A DNA stretch of 64,000 nucleotides from Roseomonas marmotae (GCF_017654485.1 NZ_CP061091.1:393501-457500); one strand, 5' to 3'. Shown: positions 41,930-50,987, numbered from the stretch's first letter. Notes: generated from the sequence alone by a model not told the origin. Numbers and translations: made by a program.

Positions 41930-42829
41930 ATGCGGTTGCGCGACTTGCTGGGAACCCCCTGGGGAAGCACCGCTCTTGCGGCCACGCTGGCGCTGGGCCT
42001 CGCCGCCCCCGCCGGGGCGCAGGCCCCCGCCCCCGCCCCCACCGCCGCCCCGGCGCCGAACCCGCTGCCGGGCGCGGCGCCGCAGGCGCAGGAAGGCGCG
42101 GAGGCCATGGCGGCCCACCGCGCCGCCTACCGGCTGTCTCTGGCCCGCTCCCGCCCGGGCGGGCAGGTGGGCCAGGCCGAGGGCGCCATGCTCTTCGAGG
42201 TGCGCGACGCCTGCGACGGCTGGACCACGCGCCAGCGCCTCGGCATCAATGTGGTGGACCGTGCCGGCGATACGGTGGAGACCAGCTCCGACTACTCCAC
42301 CTGGGAGAGCAAGGACGGCAGGCGCCTGCGCTTCACCCTGACCCAGTCGGCCCAGGGCGCGGTGATGAAGCGCATCACCGGCGAGGCGGAGCTGAACGGC
42401 GACCAGGGCGGCGTCGTCCGCTACGAGCAGCCGGAGGCGCAGCAGCTGACCCTGCCGCCCGGAACCATCCTGCCCATGACGCATACCATCCGTGCGCTGG
42501 CCATGGCCAAGGCCGGGCAGAAGATGCTGAACGTGCCGCTCTTCGACGGCACCACGGACGAAGGCGCGCAGGACACCACCACCCTCTTCTCCGCCTGGAC
42601 CCCGCCCGAGGCCAATCCGCGCTTCCCGCTGCTGGCCGACCAGGGCAGCGCCCGCATGCGGATCGCCTTCTTCAGCCGCGACGCCTCGGCTGGCGCCAGC
42701 ACGCCGGAATACGAGGTGGGGCTGCGCTATTTCGCCAATGGCGTGGCGGATGACATGAAGATGGACTTCGGCGACTTCGTGCTGGACGGGAAGCTGGAGA
42801 AGCTGGAGCCGTTGCCGCACGACTGCTGA
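41930..42829 (+). CDS. EipB-like periplasmic envelope-integrity protein (DUF1849)
   Basis: A 299-residue exported protein. The start at 41930 has AAGGAG nine bases upstream; ATG 41924 (three bases) and 41903 are less likely. A signal peptide ends near PAGAQA, followed by a Pro/Ala linker. The domain begins MAAHRAAYRLSLARSRPGGQVGQAEGAMLFEVRDACDGWTTRQ in effect, as in EipB of Brucella, a beta-spiral protein needed for envelope integrity. A conserved Cys in DACDGW and the final Cys likely form its disulfide. It follows aspS by 36 bases. Confidence 0.85.
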   Translation: MRLRDLLGTPWGSTALAATLALGLAAPAGAQAPAPAPTAAPAPNPLPGAAPQAQEGAEAMAAHRAAYRLSLARSRPGGQVGQAEGAMLFEVRDACDGWTTRQRLGINVVDRAGDTVETSSDYSTWESKDGRRLRFTLTQSAQGAVMKRITGEAELNGDQGGVVRYEQPEAQQLTLPPGTILPMTHTIRALAMAKAGQKMLNVPLFDGTTDEGAQDTTTLFSAWTPPEANPRFPLLADQGSARMRIAFFSRDASAGASTPEYEVGLRYFANGVADDMKMDFGDFVLDGKLEKLEPLPHDC

Positions 42830-42840
42830 GCGGGTGCCAT

Positions 42841-42860
42841 CCGGGGGGCTCCGCCCCCGG
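42841..42860. terminator. Hairpin between convergent eipB-like and TPR genes
   Basis: CCGGGGG and CCCCCGG pair across a six-base loop, 11 bases after the eipB-like stop and 8 bases before the TPR gene's end. It belongs to the gene-end hairpin type seen at 19099 and 30779. Confidence 0.5.
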
Positions 42861-42868
42861 AGGCCAGG

Positions 42869-44143
42869 CTAGCGCAGCCTGGAGAGTTCCTGCTCCGCCG
42901 GCCGGTAATGAGGGGTGATCTGCAAGGCGCGGCGGAAGTCGCCCGCCGCCTCGCTGCTGCGCCCCAGCCCCGCACGGACGATGCCGAGGCGGGTGAGCAC
43001 CTCCGCATTCGCCTGCATCCCGGCCGCACGGGCCAGATGCGTCTCGCCCTTCAGGGCCTCGCCGCGCCTCCAATGCACCCATCCCAGCGTATCCAGGAAA
43101 GCCGGGGTGCCAGGGGCGCGCTCCACCGCCCGGCTCGCCAGGGCCAGCGCCTCATCCAGATCGCCGCCGCCATCGGCCAGCAGCCAAGCGAGGTTGTTCA
43201 TGGCCAGGAGGTTGTCCGGATCGGCCGCCAGGGCCTTGCGGTAGCTGGCCGTGGCCCCCGCCTTGTCGCCGCCCTCCTGCTGCGCCATGCCGAGCCCCAT
43301 CAGCGCGGCGAGCAAATTGGGGCTCTGCTTCAGGGCGGCCTCGAATTCCGCCCTGGCTTCCGGCGGCCGCCGCAGGCTCAGGAGCAGCGAGCCCTTGGCG
43401 GCGCGCGCCTGGGCAAAGCCCGGGCTGCGCGCGAGCGCCGCGTCATAGGCCGTCAGGGCGGCGTTCTGCGCGCCCGATTGCAGCAGGATCTGCGCCCGTG
43501 CGTAATCGGGCAGCGGGTCCTGGGGCCGCAGGCTGGCGGCGACGGTCAGCTCCTCCAGGGCGGCCTTCGCCTGCCCGCTGCGCGCCAGCGCCAGGCCGTG
43601 GCCGTAGCGCGCCGCTCCGTTCCCGCTGTCGCGGCGCAGCACAGCCTCGTAATAGGGCAAGGCCCGCTGCGGCTGCCCCAGTCGCTGGTTCAGCAGGTCG
43701 GCGATTTCCAGTGGGGTGGCGAGGTCGGCCGGGTCCAGCGCGATGGCGGCGTCGAAGGAGGCGATGGCCTCATCGGCCCGGCCCTGCAGCACCTGCAGCC
43801 GGCCCAGCGCCCGCTGCAGCTCGGGCGCCCGCGGGCTGGCATCGATGCCGGCGCGCAGCTGTGCCTCGGCACCCGCGGCATCGTTGCGGCGGGCCGCCAC
43901 TTCCGCCAGCCCGAGGTAAGGGGCGGCCGAGGTCGGCGAAGCCAGCCGCAACGCCTCGAAGCGCCGCTGCGCCGCATCGAGATCCCCCCGCACGGTGGCC
44001 TCCATGCCCTGGCGCATGGTGGCGGAAACGCCCGGCGCCACCCCCGCTTCGGGCAGCAGCGCCGGTGCTGCCAGCAGGGCCCGTGGCGTGGCGCTGACAA
44101 GCGCGGCGACCAGGAGGGGACGGAGAAGGCCGGTGCAGATCAT
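42869..44143 (-). CDS. Exported TPR-repeat protein
   Basis: A 424-residue protein with a signal peptide (about 25 residues, ending LLAAPA) and roughly ten TPR units covering residues 45-420; clear ones are ATVRGDLDAAQRRFEALRLAS, GRADEAIASFDAAIALDPAD and GDKAGATASYRKALAADPDNLLAMNNLAWLLA. This predicts a periplasmic superhelical scaffold. It lies 87 bases downstream of a PEP-CTERM gene on the same strand, with a hairpin between. TPR proteins are common in PEP-CTERM/exosortase loci (PrsT), so a role in polysaccharide export or sorting is possible, but not shown. Confidence 0.85.
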   Translation of the reverse strand: MICTGLLRPLLVAALVSATPRALLAAPALLPEAGVAPGVSATMRQGMEATVRGDLDAAQRRFEALRLASPTSAAPYLGLAEVAARRNDAAGAEAQLRAGIDASPRAPELQRALGRLQVLQGRADEAIASFDAAIALDPADLATPLEIADLLNQRLGQPQRALPYYEAVLRRDSGNGAARYGHGLALARSGQAKAALEELTVAASLRPQDPLPDYARAQILLQSGAQNAALTAYDAALARSPGFAQARAAKGSLLLSLRRPPEARAEFEAALKQSPNLLAALMGLGMAQQEGGDKAGATASYRKALAADPDNLLAMNNLAWLLADGGGDLDEALALASRAVERAPGTPAFLDTLGWVHWRRGEALKGETHLARAAGMQANAEVLTRLGIVRAGLGRSSEAAGDFRRALQITPHYRPAEQELSRLR

Positions 44144-44184
44144 GGCAGGCGGTCCTGGCGGGATGGAGAACCCGGAATGGGGAA

Positions 44185-44214
44185 GGAGAGCGGTGCCCGG
44201 AAGCGCCGCTCTCC
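44185..44214 (-). terminator. Hairpin between the PEP-CTERM and TPR genes
   Basis: A nine-base perfect stem (GGAGAGCGG with CCGCTCTCC, 12-base loop). On the minus strand a CCTTCC run follows. It may end part of the PEP-CTERM transcript, so the TPR gene would get less RNA. Confidence 0.45.
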
Positions 44215-44230
44215 CGTCATGGTGCCGTGC

Positions 44231-45229
44231 TCAGCGCGGCGCGCGGCGCAGCCGGCGCACGAAGCCCAGCCCGGCCAGGCCCAGGCCCAGAAGGCCCAGG
44301 CTGGCAGGCTCCGGCACGCTGGTCGGCGGCGGCACGACGACATCGCCGCCCACGCCCGCGAAGGCGAAGACATAGGTCGGCAGGTCATCCGAGCGCAGGC
44401 CACCCACGCTCGACTGGCCCAGGCTGTACAGCTCGGGGCTGACGCTTCCCAGCAGGGCCAGGGCATCGGCCCGGTTGCTGCCGGCGCCATAGAAGATGGT
44501 GAAGGTATAGCTCTCGCCAGCCTCCAGATCACCGAAGCCGAAAACGAAGAGACTGCCGTGATCATTGATACCGCCCTGGTCGCCCTCGGTATTCGGGGCG
44601 GTGGCAATACCGCCATTGCTCACGGCAGTGAGCGGATTGGCATTGGCGAAGCCGTCATCCGTCGCGTGCAGCAGGGTGCTCGTGGTGCCCACGCCCCGGT
44701 GCTCGACCAACTCGTTGAAGGGGGTCGGCGGCACGTCCCAGTCCATGGCGCGGGCGTAGCGCACATCCGTCATGGTCGCGCCGGAGGTATTGGAGATCGT
44801 CACCTCCGCCTTGAACAGCGCGCCCGTGGCAGTCTCGGCCCCGATTGAGAATTTATGGGTGATGGACAGGCCTGGCACGCCCGCCAGCTGCGCGTTGGAC
44901 TGGAACACGCCGGTATCCACGGTCGGCGCCAGGACCGTGATGTTCTGGTTCCCGGTATCCTGGCCGATCTGGCCGCCGACGCCATTGGCCGCGACACCCC
45001 AGGCCTCACAGTCGCAGGCCGGGCTGAGAGCGTCCTGGAAACCGGTCAGGCCGCTCTGGCCCGTGAAGCGGTAGCCGATGCCGACATCACTGGTGACGAG
45101 TTGGCCACCATCATTGATGCCGATCTGGACCTGCCCGTTCGGGCTGGTCAGGACCGTTGCCGCCGAGGCGATACCGGATGTCAGGCATAGAGCGGCCGCC
45201 GCTCCGATGAACCGCAATCTGTTCGACAT
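44231..45229 (-). CDS. Exported PEP-CTERM sorting domain protein
   Basis: A 332-residue exported protein: signal peptide MSNRLRFIGAAAALCLTSGIASA, a long beta-rich body starting TVLTSPNGQVQIGINDGGQL with one CDC pair (DCEAW), a predicted domain of unknown family, and a complete PEP-CTERM tail VPEPASLGLLGLGLAGLG then RRLRRAPR. It would be sorted to the cell surface or matrix by an exosortase not in the window. GGAGG lies six bases before the ATG. Its upstream region carries a near-consensus sigma-54 promoter (45267-45283) behind an A/T-rich tract. The TPR gene follows. Confidence 0.88.
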   Translation of the reverse strand: MSNRLRFIGAAAALCLTSGIASAATVLTSPNGQVQIGINDGGQLVTSDVGIGYRFTGQSGLTGFQDALSPACDCEAWGVAANGVGGQIGQDTGNQNITVLAPTVDTGVFQSNAQLAGVPGLSITHKFSIGAETATGALFKAEVTISNTSGATMTDVRYARAMDWDVPPTPFNELVEHRGVGTTSTLLHATDDGFANANPLTAVSNGGIATAPNTEGDQGGINDHGSLFVFGFGDLEAGESYTFTIFYGAGSNRADALALLGSVSPELYSLGQSSVGGLRSDDLPTYVFAFAGVGGDVVVPPPTSVPEPASLGLLGLGLAGLGFVRRLRRAPR

Positions 45230-45266
45230 ATGGACCTCCCATCCATTTTGTTGCGGTGCCGATACA

Positions 45267-45283
45267 GCAAGCCTCATGCCAAA
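45267..45283 (-). promoter_or_regulatory. Near-consensus sigma-54 (RpoN) promoter upstream of the PEP-CTERM gene
   Basis: On the minus strand TTGGCATGAGGCTTGCT matches the sigma-54 pattern YTGGCACGrNNNTTGCW at every defined base except one (C to T). The invariant GG (45281-45280) and GC (45269-45268) are exactly ten bases apart, as required. Transcription would start near 45256, about 27 bases before the ATG at 45229. The 20-base A/T-rich tract just upstream could bend DNA for an activator. Confidence 0.65.
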
Positions 45284-45391
45284 ATAAAAAAATTTTAATG
45301 TACAACATGTTAGCGGATGGATAAGCCCGAGCTTACTGACGCCTGTAAAAGTACGTGACTCGCCTCCGGCCAGGAGCGCCCGCCATCCCTG

Positions 45392-46396
45392 TCAATAGGT
45401 CCCGAAGATCCGCGTGATCTCCGCCGGGTCGCGGGTGACGGTCAGCGCCAGGGCGAGCAGGATGCGGGCCTTCTGGGGCGTCAGGTTGTCGGCGGCCAGC
45501 ATACCCTCCTGCGCCATGCGCCGGCCCTGGATGACCCGGCCGCTGCCGGCGCGGCTGGATTGCACGACCACCACGCCTTCCGCCAGCGCCTCGCGCAGCG
45601 CCTCGGTCTCGCCGGGCGTGCCGGAGCCTGGGGGGAAGCCGGCGCTGACAATGCCCTGGGCGCCCGCCGCCACGAAGGCACGGATGGCGGTGCCATCCGC
45701 ATCGGCATGGGAATAGGCGATATCCACCCGCGGCAGCGCCGGCAGGTCGCGGATATCGAATTCGGTGTCGGGCGCGGCGCGGCGCAGCGGGCGGCGGTAG
45801 AAGGCGATGCGGTCGCCATCGGCATGGCCGAGCGCGCCGAAATCGGGCGCGCGGAAGGCCTGCAGCCGCCAGGTGGAGGTCTTGGCGACATCGCGCGCCG
45901 TATGGATCTCGTCATTCAGCAGCACCAGCACGCCCATACCCCGCGCCTCCGGGCAGGCGGCCAGGCGCACGGCGTTCAGCAGGTTCATGGACGCGTCGGA
46001 GGACAGTGCCGAGGCCGGCCGCTGCGCGCCCACCATGACCACGGGCAAGCTGGTCTTCAGGGTCAGGGAAAGGGCATAGGCCGTCTCCTCCATCAAGGAG
46101 GTGCCATGGCCGATGACGATGCCGGCCAGCCCGGGCTCGGCGGCTTCCAGCTGGCTGCAGCTGCGCGCCAGGCTGCGCCAGTCCACGAAGCCGAGATGGG
46201 TGGAGATGCTGGCGCGATGGGACAGCGCGAAGACATCCGCCACCTCCGCCAGCTCCGGCAGCCGCGCCAGGACGGTGGCCGCGTCCATCACCTGCCCGGT
46301 GGCGCTGTAATCCTGGATGTCACGCGGGCCCTTGCCCAGCGAGGCCATGGTGCCGCCGGTTCCGATGAAGGCGATACGCGGCTTCGGGCTGGCCAT
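45392..46396 (-). CDS. Asparaginase/glutaminase family protein with altered substrate-binding residue
   Basis: A 334-residue type II asparaginase-like protein without a signal peptide. The first catalytic loop is kept (FIGTGGTMAS, Thr16, with Tyr30 in the hinge), Thr99 in HGT and Lys172 in ARDVAKTST also. But the canonical HGTDTMEETA reads HGTSLMEETA, so the Asp that holds the substrate amino group in E. coli AnsB (Asp90) is Ser100. Subgroups with such changes exist in proteobacteria; activity or substrate may differ. It stands divergently near the PEP-CTERM promoter and shares no operon. Confidence 0.85.
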   Translation of the reverse strand: MASPKPRIAFIGTGGTMASLGKGPRDIQDYSATGQVMDAATVLARLPELAEVADVFALSHRASISTHLGFVDWRSLARSCSQLEAAEPGLAGIVIGHGTSLMEETAYALSLTLKTSLPVVMVGAQRPASALSSDASMNLLNAVRLAACPEARGMGVLVLLNDEIHTARDVAKTSTWRLQAFRAPDFGALGHADGDRIAFYRRPLRRAAPDTEFDIRDLPALPRVDIAYSHADADGTAIRAFVAAGAQGIVSAGFPPGSGTPGETEALREALAEGVVVVQSSRAGSGRVIQGRRMAQEGMLAADNLTPQKARILLALALTVTRDPAEITRIFGTY

Positions 46397-46432
46397 GCCA
46401 GGCTTTTTCGCTGGATTCTCCCGAAGGGGAGG

Positions 46433-47203
46433 TCAGCGCGACGCCGTCGTCAAGTTCAGGCTGTGACCGGATGCGCCGCCGCGGGTGACGAGGCTGGAAT
46501 GCAGCCAGCCCTCGGCACCGCCATGACCCACCTTCAGCCAGCCGCCCGGCGCCTCGGCGAAGACCCGCAGCACCGTGCCGCGCTGCACCACCTTCAATAC
46601 ATCTCCGCCGCCGCGGGGATGCTCCCGCAGGTTGCCGTTCTGGCGCATGGTGATGGAGCCCTGCGCCTGCATGGCCTGCGCCTGCTCGGCCTCCATCCGC
46701 GCCACACCAGGGGGCGCGGGCGGGGCCAGGACGCGCAGATCGGCCGGGATGACCGGCAGCGGCGGCGGGGCGGCGACGCGGTGGGAGGATGAGGCCACGG
46801 CCGCATCCTCGGTGCAGCGGCTGCGCGTCTCCACGAAGACCCGGGTGGCCGAGACGCGGTCGGTCGGGAGATAGGGCTCCGCCACCAGCTCGCCCTCCGG
46901 CGGGCGGCTGACGAGGACGACGAAGGGCGCAGCCTCGCCACCGGAAAGGGCGACCTGGCCGCAGACGGCGATGCTGCCGGGGGCCGCCTGGGGAAAGGTG
47001 CGGACCTCGCTAATGCTGACATCGGAGCGCAGATCGGCGCGCAGCCTCGTCTCCGCGGCCTGGCGTGCCTGGGAGGCCGGCAGGGCCGCTTCGGCCTGGG
47101 CCGCCTGCGCCTTGGGGGTGGAATCGTCGCAGCCCCCGAGCAGCGCGGGCAGAGCCAGGAGTGCCGAGAGGCCGGCCATTCCAATCCATGAGCTGGTCTT
47201 CAC
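46433..47203 (-). CDS. Lipoprotein with C-terminal SH3-like domain
   Basis: A 256-residue protein starting with GTG at 47203, with GGAGG seven bases upstream. The signal peptide ends in a lipobox, LLGGC (Cys25), so it is probably a membrane-anchored lipoprotein. The middle is Ala/Pro-rich with two conserved Cys. The last 75 residues resemble a bacterial SH3 domain: TMRQNGNLREHPRGGGDVLKVVQRGTVLRVFAEAPGGWLKVG and GWLHSSLV. Such domains bind peptidoglycan peptides. Its role is unknown. It lies downstream of addA on the same strand. Confidence 0.78.
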   Translation of the reverse strand: MKTSSWIGMAGLSALLALPALLGGCDDSTPKAQAAQAEAALPASQARQAAETRLRADLRSDVSISEVRTFPQAAPGSIAVCGQVALSGGEAAPFVVLVSRPPEGELVAEPYLPTDRVSATRVFVETRSRCTEDAAVASSSHRVAAPPPLPVIPADLRVLAPPAPPGVARMEAEQAQAMQAQGSITMRQNGNLREHPRGGGDVLKVVQRGTVLRVFAEAPGGWLKVGHGGAEGWLHSSLVTRGGASGHSLNLTTASR

Positions 47204-47349
47204 GAAGGCCTCCCTGCCACTGGGTCCGGCACAAGCGCCGTCGCGCTTCAAACCCGACTCAGCCAGGGGCGGTTGCCTCTTGAAGATGTGTAACAAACAC
47301 GCGCGCGATCACTTGCGCGCGCAGCGGCTCCAGCGCAACCGCTGGAAAA

Positions 47350-50300
47350 TCAGCTGCTTGGGGTGTGGCGGTCCAGCAGCCCATCCGGCAGCGGCATGGC
47401 CCTGGCGGTCCAGGTCCAGACCAGCCAGCACTCGACCGGGCGGTCCGGCCAGATCTGCCGCAGCAGCGCGCGATAGGCCGCCATCTGCCGGAGATAGACG
47501 GGCTGCACGCCTTCCAGCGCCTCGGGCGGCGGACGGTTGGTCTTGTAGTCCAGCACGATCACCCGGTCCGGCCGCACCGAGAGCCGGTCCACCTGCCCCA
47601 CCAGCCGCACGCCGGAGACGATGCCGGCGATCGGCGCCTCGGCCAGGGAGCCGGGGGCGAAGGCCTCCGCCAGATCCGGGTGCTCCAGCAGGCCCAGCAC
47701 CTCTTCGAGAGTCGCCGCCTGCTCCTCCCGCGAGAGGCCCTGGCCGGGGCGGCCGAGGAAGGCGGCGGCCACGCGGCGGCGCTCGCCGGGCGCGTATTCC
47801 GGCAGGTGCTGCAGCAGGGCATGGATCATGCGGCCACGGCGGAAGCGGTTGCCGGCGGGGTCGGCCGCGCCATGCGGGGCGGCGGCGGGCGTCTCGTCTT
47901 CCCCCTGCAAGGAGGAGGGAGAGAAGGTGGCCAGCGCGCTTTCCACCGGCGCGGGGCGCTGCACCCAGTCGGGCGGCGGCTCCGGCAGGGTGGCGCCGGC
48001 ATGGCGGGTCGCCAGGCGGGCCGGCGCCGTCTGCTCGCAGGAGAGGCGGCGCAACGGGCCCTGGAAGCTGGCCGACGGCGGCGCGCCGAAGGCGGCGGGC
48101 TGGAAGGGTGCTTCCTCCACTCCGGGCAGTCTCGAGAAACCCTGGGCGACGAGGTCGTACCAGCAACCCGGCTTGGGCTCGCCCGGGGTGCAGACCAGCA
48201 GCCGGTCCTCGGCCCGGGTCAGCGCCACATAGAGCAGGCGGTTCTCCTCCGCCTCCCGCGCCAGGGCCTCCGCTTCGGCCAGCTCGTTCCAGGCGGGGGC
48301 ATGGAGTTCCTTGCGCGGCGCCCAGAAGGGCAGCGGCGGGTCGGCCTCGCTCCAGCGCAGGGTGTCGCGGTTCAGCCCATTGCCGATATCCGGCAGGATG
48401 ACGACGGGCGCCTGCAGGCCCTTGGCGCCATGGGCCGTCAGCAGCCGCACGGCATCCACGCCGCTTTCCGCCTCCCGCTTCACCAATGCGCCGCCGCGCC
48501 GCAGCCACTGGACAAAGCCCTGAAGGCTGGGGGGATGGCGGGATTCGTAGGTGAGCGCGGCGTTCAGCACCTCGTCCAGCGGGTCGGCGGCATCGGGGCC
48601 GAGGCGCGCCAGCAGCCGCGCGCGGCCGCCATGGATGCCCAGCACCTCGGCCAGCAGGGTGTGGGGGGTATGCAGGTCGGCCTGGTCGGCCAGTTCGGCC
48701 AGCCAGTCGGCGGCGCGGCCGAGGGTGGTGTCCTTCCCCCGCTCCGCCAGCACCCGCCACCAGAGCGGCTGCTCCCGCCCATGGGCGATCTCGAAAAGCT
48801 CCTCCTCCGAGAGGCCGATCAGCGGGCTTTTCAGCACGGCGGCCAGCTGGAGGTCGTCCTCCGGCAGCAGCAGCACGTCGCAGAGGGCCAGCAGGTCCTG
48901 CACCGCGATCTGCTCGACCAGCCGCATGCGGTCCACGCCGCCGACCGGCACGCCCTTCGCCTTCAGCGCGGCCACCAGCAGGTCGGAGAAGCCGGTGCGG
49001 CGGCGCAGCAGCACCAGGATATCGCCGGGGCGGATGGGACGGCCGCCCTGGGAGGGCAGCGTCTCCGTCCGCAGCATATGGGCGATGCGGGCGGCCAGGC
49101 TCTCGGCCAGCTGGGCGGCGGCATTGGCCTGCGCCAGCGGCTGCTCCGGCACCTGCCAGGCCTCGGGGTTCTCGCGCGGCGGGTCCAGCAGGGGGGGCCA
49201 GAGCTCCACCATCCCAGCCTCGCCGATCCGGTCGGCGCGGTGGGAGAGGATGGCGCCGTCGGCCACCACGCCCCGCCGGGCGGGCCCCTCCGCGAAGACG
49301 GCATCGACCAGCGCCAGGACCGGCGCGGTGGAGCGGAAGGAGACCTGGAGGGGCACGGCCTCGAAGCGCGCGCCCGCCTGCGGCACGGCCCGGGAGAAAT
49401 GCGCCTGCCACCGGGCGAAGCCGGCGGCATCGGCACCCTGGAAGCCGTAGATGGACTGCTTCTCGTCCCCCACCGCGAAGATGGAGCGGATGCCCGGCTC
49501 CTCCCGCCTGCCCTGGCCGGCGAAGAACTCCTCCGCCAGCCGCGCGGCGATGTCCCATTGGGCGGGGTTGCTGTCCTGCGCCTCGTCCAGCAGCAGGTGG
49601 TCCAGGCCGCCATCGAGCTTGTAGAGCACCCAGGCGCTGCCGGGATCGGTCAGCAGGCGCTGGGCGGCGGCGATCAGGTCGTCGAAATCCACCGCGCCGG
49701 CGCGGGCCTTGCGGGCGGTATAGGCGGCGAGCACGGGCTGGGCGAGCGCCAGCAGCGACAGGGTGGCGGCATGCAGGCGCCAGGCGCGGCGCTTCTCCTC
49801 GAAGGCGAAGATCCGGTCGGCCTCGGCGCGCAGGATGCCGATGACCTCCGGGAAGTCGTCCTTCAGTCCGCCCTTGGTGGCCAGGCTGCGGTCGGCATAG
49901 GGCTTGCCGTCGGCGGTGAGGAAGCAGCGCGTCCATTCCTCCCACCGCGTCGGCCGGACCTCGGGCGGCAGGGCGAGCCAGGCGCGCAGCTGGGCGCCGC
50001 GGGCGCAGTCGTTCTTGTTGCTGCTCTTCAGCAGCAGGGCGGCGGCGCGGTCCAGGGCGGGCGGGATGCCGGCGACCGCCTCCTCCAGCTCCTCCGGCTC
50101 CGAGCCGCTGGCGGGCAGGCCCAGGCGGCGGCGCAGCACGGCATCGCAGCCTGCCATGCCGCCGGCCTGGGCGATGGCCGTGGCCAGCCGCTCCCGGTGC
50201 TTCACCATGGCCGCCAGGGTCTGCGAGAAGTCGTCGGGGCTGCCGAGGCCGGCGATGGCCTCGATGGCCTCCGCCGGCAGGCGGCCGGAAGCCAGGGTGC

Positions 50301-50811
50301 TCTCCCGCGCATCGGCGAGCAGGGAGGCGGCGTCGGCTTCCTCGATCAGGGTGAATTGCGGCGGCAGGCCGGCTTCCAGCGGAAAGCTGCGCAGCACGGA
50401 CTGGCAGAAGGCATGGATGGTGGCGATGCGCATGCCGCCGGGCTGGTCCAGCACCTCGGCGAACAGGGCGCGGGCGCGGGTCAGGGCCGCGGCATCGGGC
50501 CGCTGCCCCGTCAGCGCCTCCAGGCTGGCGGAGAGCGGCGCGTCCTCGGCCACCGCCCATTCGCCCAGGCGGCGGGCCAGGCGCGTGGCCATCTCGGCCG
50601 CCGCGGCCTTGGTGAAGGTGAGGCAGAGGATGCGCCCGGGCTTGGTCTCCGGACGCAGCAGCAGCCGCAGCACCCGGTCGGTCAGCACCTTGGTCTTGCC
50701 GGAGCCGGCCGAGGCCCCCACCCAGGCGGAGGCGCCGGGATCGGAGGCGCGGCGCTGCGCGGCCTCGGCTTCGGCGCGCGGGGTCAGGAGGGTCGCGGAG
50801 GAAGGGGCCAT
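47350..50811 (-). CDS. addA: AddA-type helicase-nuclease (double-strand break repair)
   Basis: A 1153-residue ATP-dependent helicase-nuclease of the AddA family. Walker A GASAGSGKT (32-40) begins a UvrD-like motor; further motifs are TFTKAAAAEMATRLARRLGEW, LLLDEAQDSNPAQWDI and VGDEKQSIYGFQGAD (motifs Ib, II, III), LLTAHGAKGLQAPVVILPDIG (V), and LLYVALTRAEDRLLVC (VI). The C-terminus carries the RecB-like nuclease core VIVLDYKTNRPP with its Asp and Lys. The start MAPSSATLL is preferred; 28 more residues are open upstream. Unusually, addB, its normal partner, is not upstream; chaC is. Confidence 0.92.
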   Translation of the reverse strand: MAPSSATLLTPRAEAEAAQRRASDPGASAWVGASAGSGKTKVLTDRVLRLLLRPETKPGRILCLTFTKAAAAEMATRLARRLGEWAVAEDAPLSASLEALTGQRPDAAALTRARALFAEVLDQPGGMRIATIHAFCQSVLRSFPLEAGLPPQFTLIEEADAASLLADARESTLASGRLPAEAIEAIAGLGSPDDFSQTLAAMVKHRERLATAIAQAGGMAGCDAVLRRRLGLPASGSEPEELEEAVAGIPPALDRAAALLLKSSNKNDCARGAQLRAWLALPPEVRPTRWEEWTRCFLTADGKPYADRSLATKGGLKDDFPEVIGILRAEADRIFAFEEKRRAWRLHAATLSLLALAQPVLAAYTARKARAGAVDFDDLIAAAQRLLTDPGSAWVLYKLDGGLDHLLLDEAQDSNPAQWDIAARLAEEFFAGQGRREEPGIRSIFAVGDEKQSIYGFQGADAAGFARWQAHFSRAVPQAGARFEAVPLQVSFRSTAPVLALVDAVFAEGPARRGVVADGAILSHRADRIGEAGMVELWPPLLDPPRENPEAWQVPEQPLAQANAAAQLAESLAARIAHMLRTETLPSQGGRPIRPGDILVLLRRRTGFSDLLVAALKAKGVPVGGVDRMRLVEQIAVQDLLALCDVLLLPEDDLQLAAVLKSPLIGLSEEELFEIAHGREQPLWWRVLAERGKDTTLGRAADWLAELADQADLHTPHTLLAEVLGIHGGRARLLARLGPDAADPLDEVLNAALTYESRHPPSLQGFVQWLRRGGALVKREAESGVDAVRLLTAHGAKGLQAPVVILPDIGNGLNRDTLRWSEADPPLPFWAPRKELHAPAWNELAEAEALAREAEENRLLYVALTRAEDRLLVCTPGEPKPGCWYDLVAQGFSRLPGVEEAPFQPAAFGAPPSASFQGPLRRLSCEQTAPARLATRHAGATLPEPPPDWVQRPAPVESALATFSPSSLQGEDETPAAAPHGAADPAGNRFRRGRMIHALLQHLPEYAPGERRRVAAAFLGRPGQGLSREEQAATLEEVLGLLEHPDLAEAFAPGSLAEAPIAGIVSGVRLVGQVDRLSVRPDRVIVLDYKTNRPPPEALEGVQPVYLRQMAAYRALLRQIWPDRPVECWLVWTWTARAMPLPDGLLDRHTPSS

Positions 50812-50987
50812 GGCCTGCCTATGATCGGGCCGGACGGGGCGCGCGTCCAGCATGCTGGAGCCCGGGCGGCCATGGCGGGATGGCATGACGGCCATGGACA
50901 GGAACGGGTCCGCCGGATCATTCCAGGGGCAACCGGAGGTGATCCGGCCGAGTATCTCTGCCGGGACTCCATGCTGAAGGCGATATC

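Noticed and set aside
38738..42820. A 1360-codon minus-strand frame over aspS and the eipB-like gene
   Set aside because: Only the rnd portion (38738-39922) is real; the rest is antisense to aspS, with no family match.
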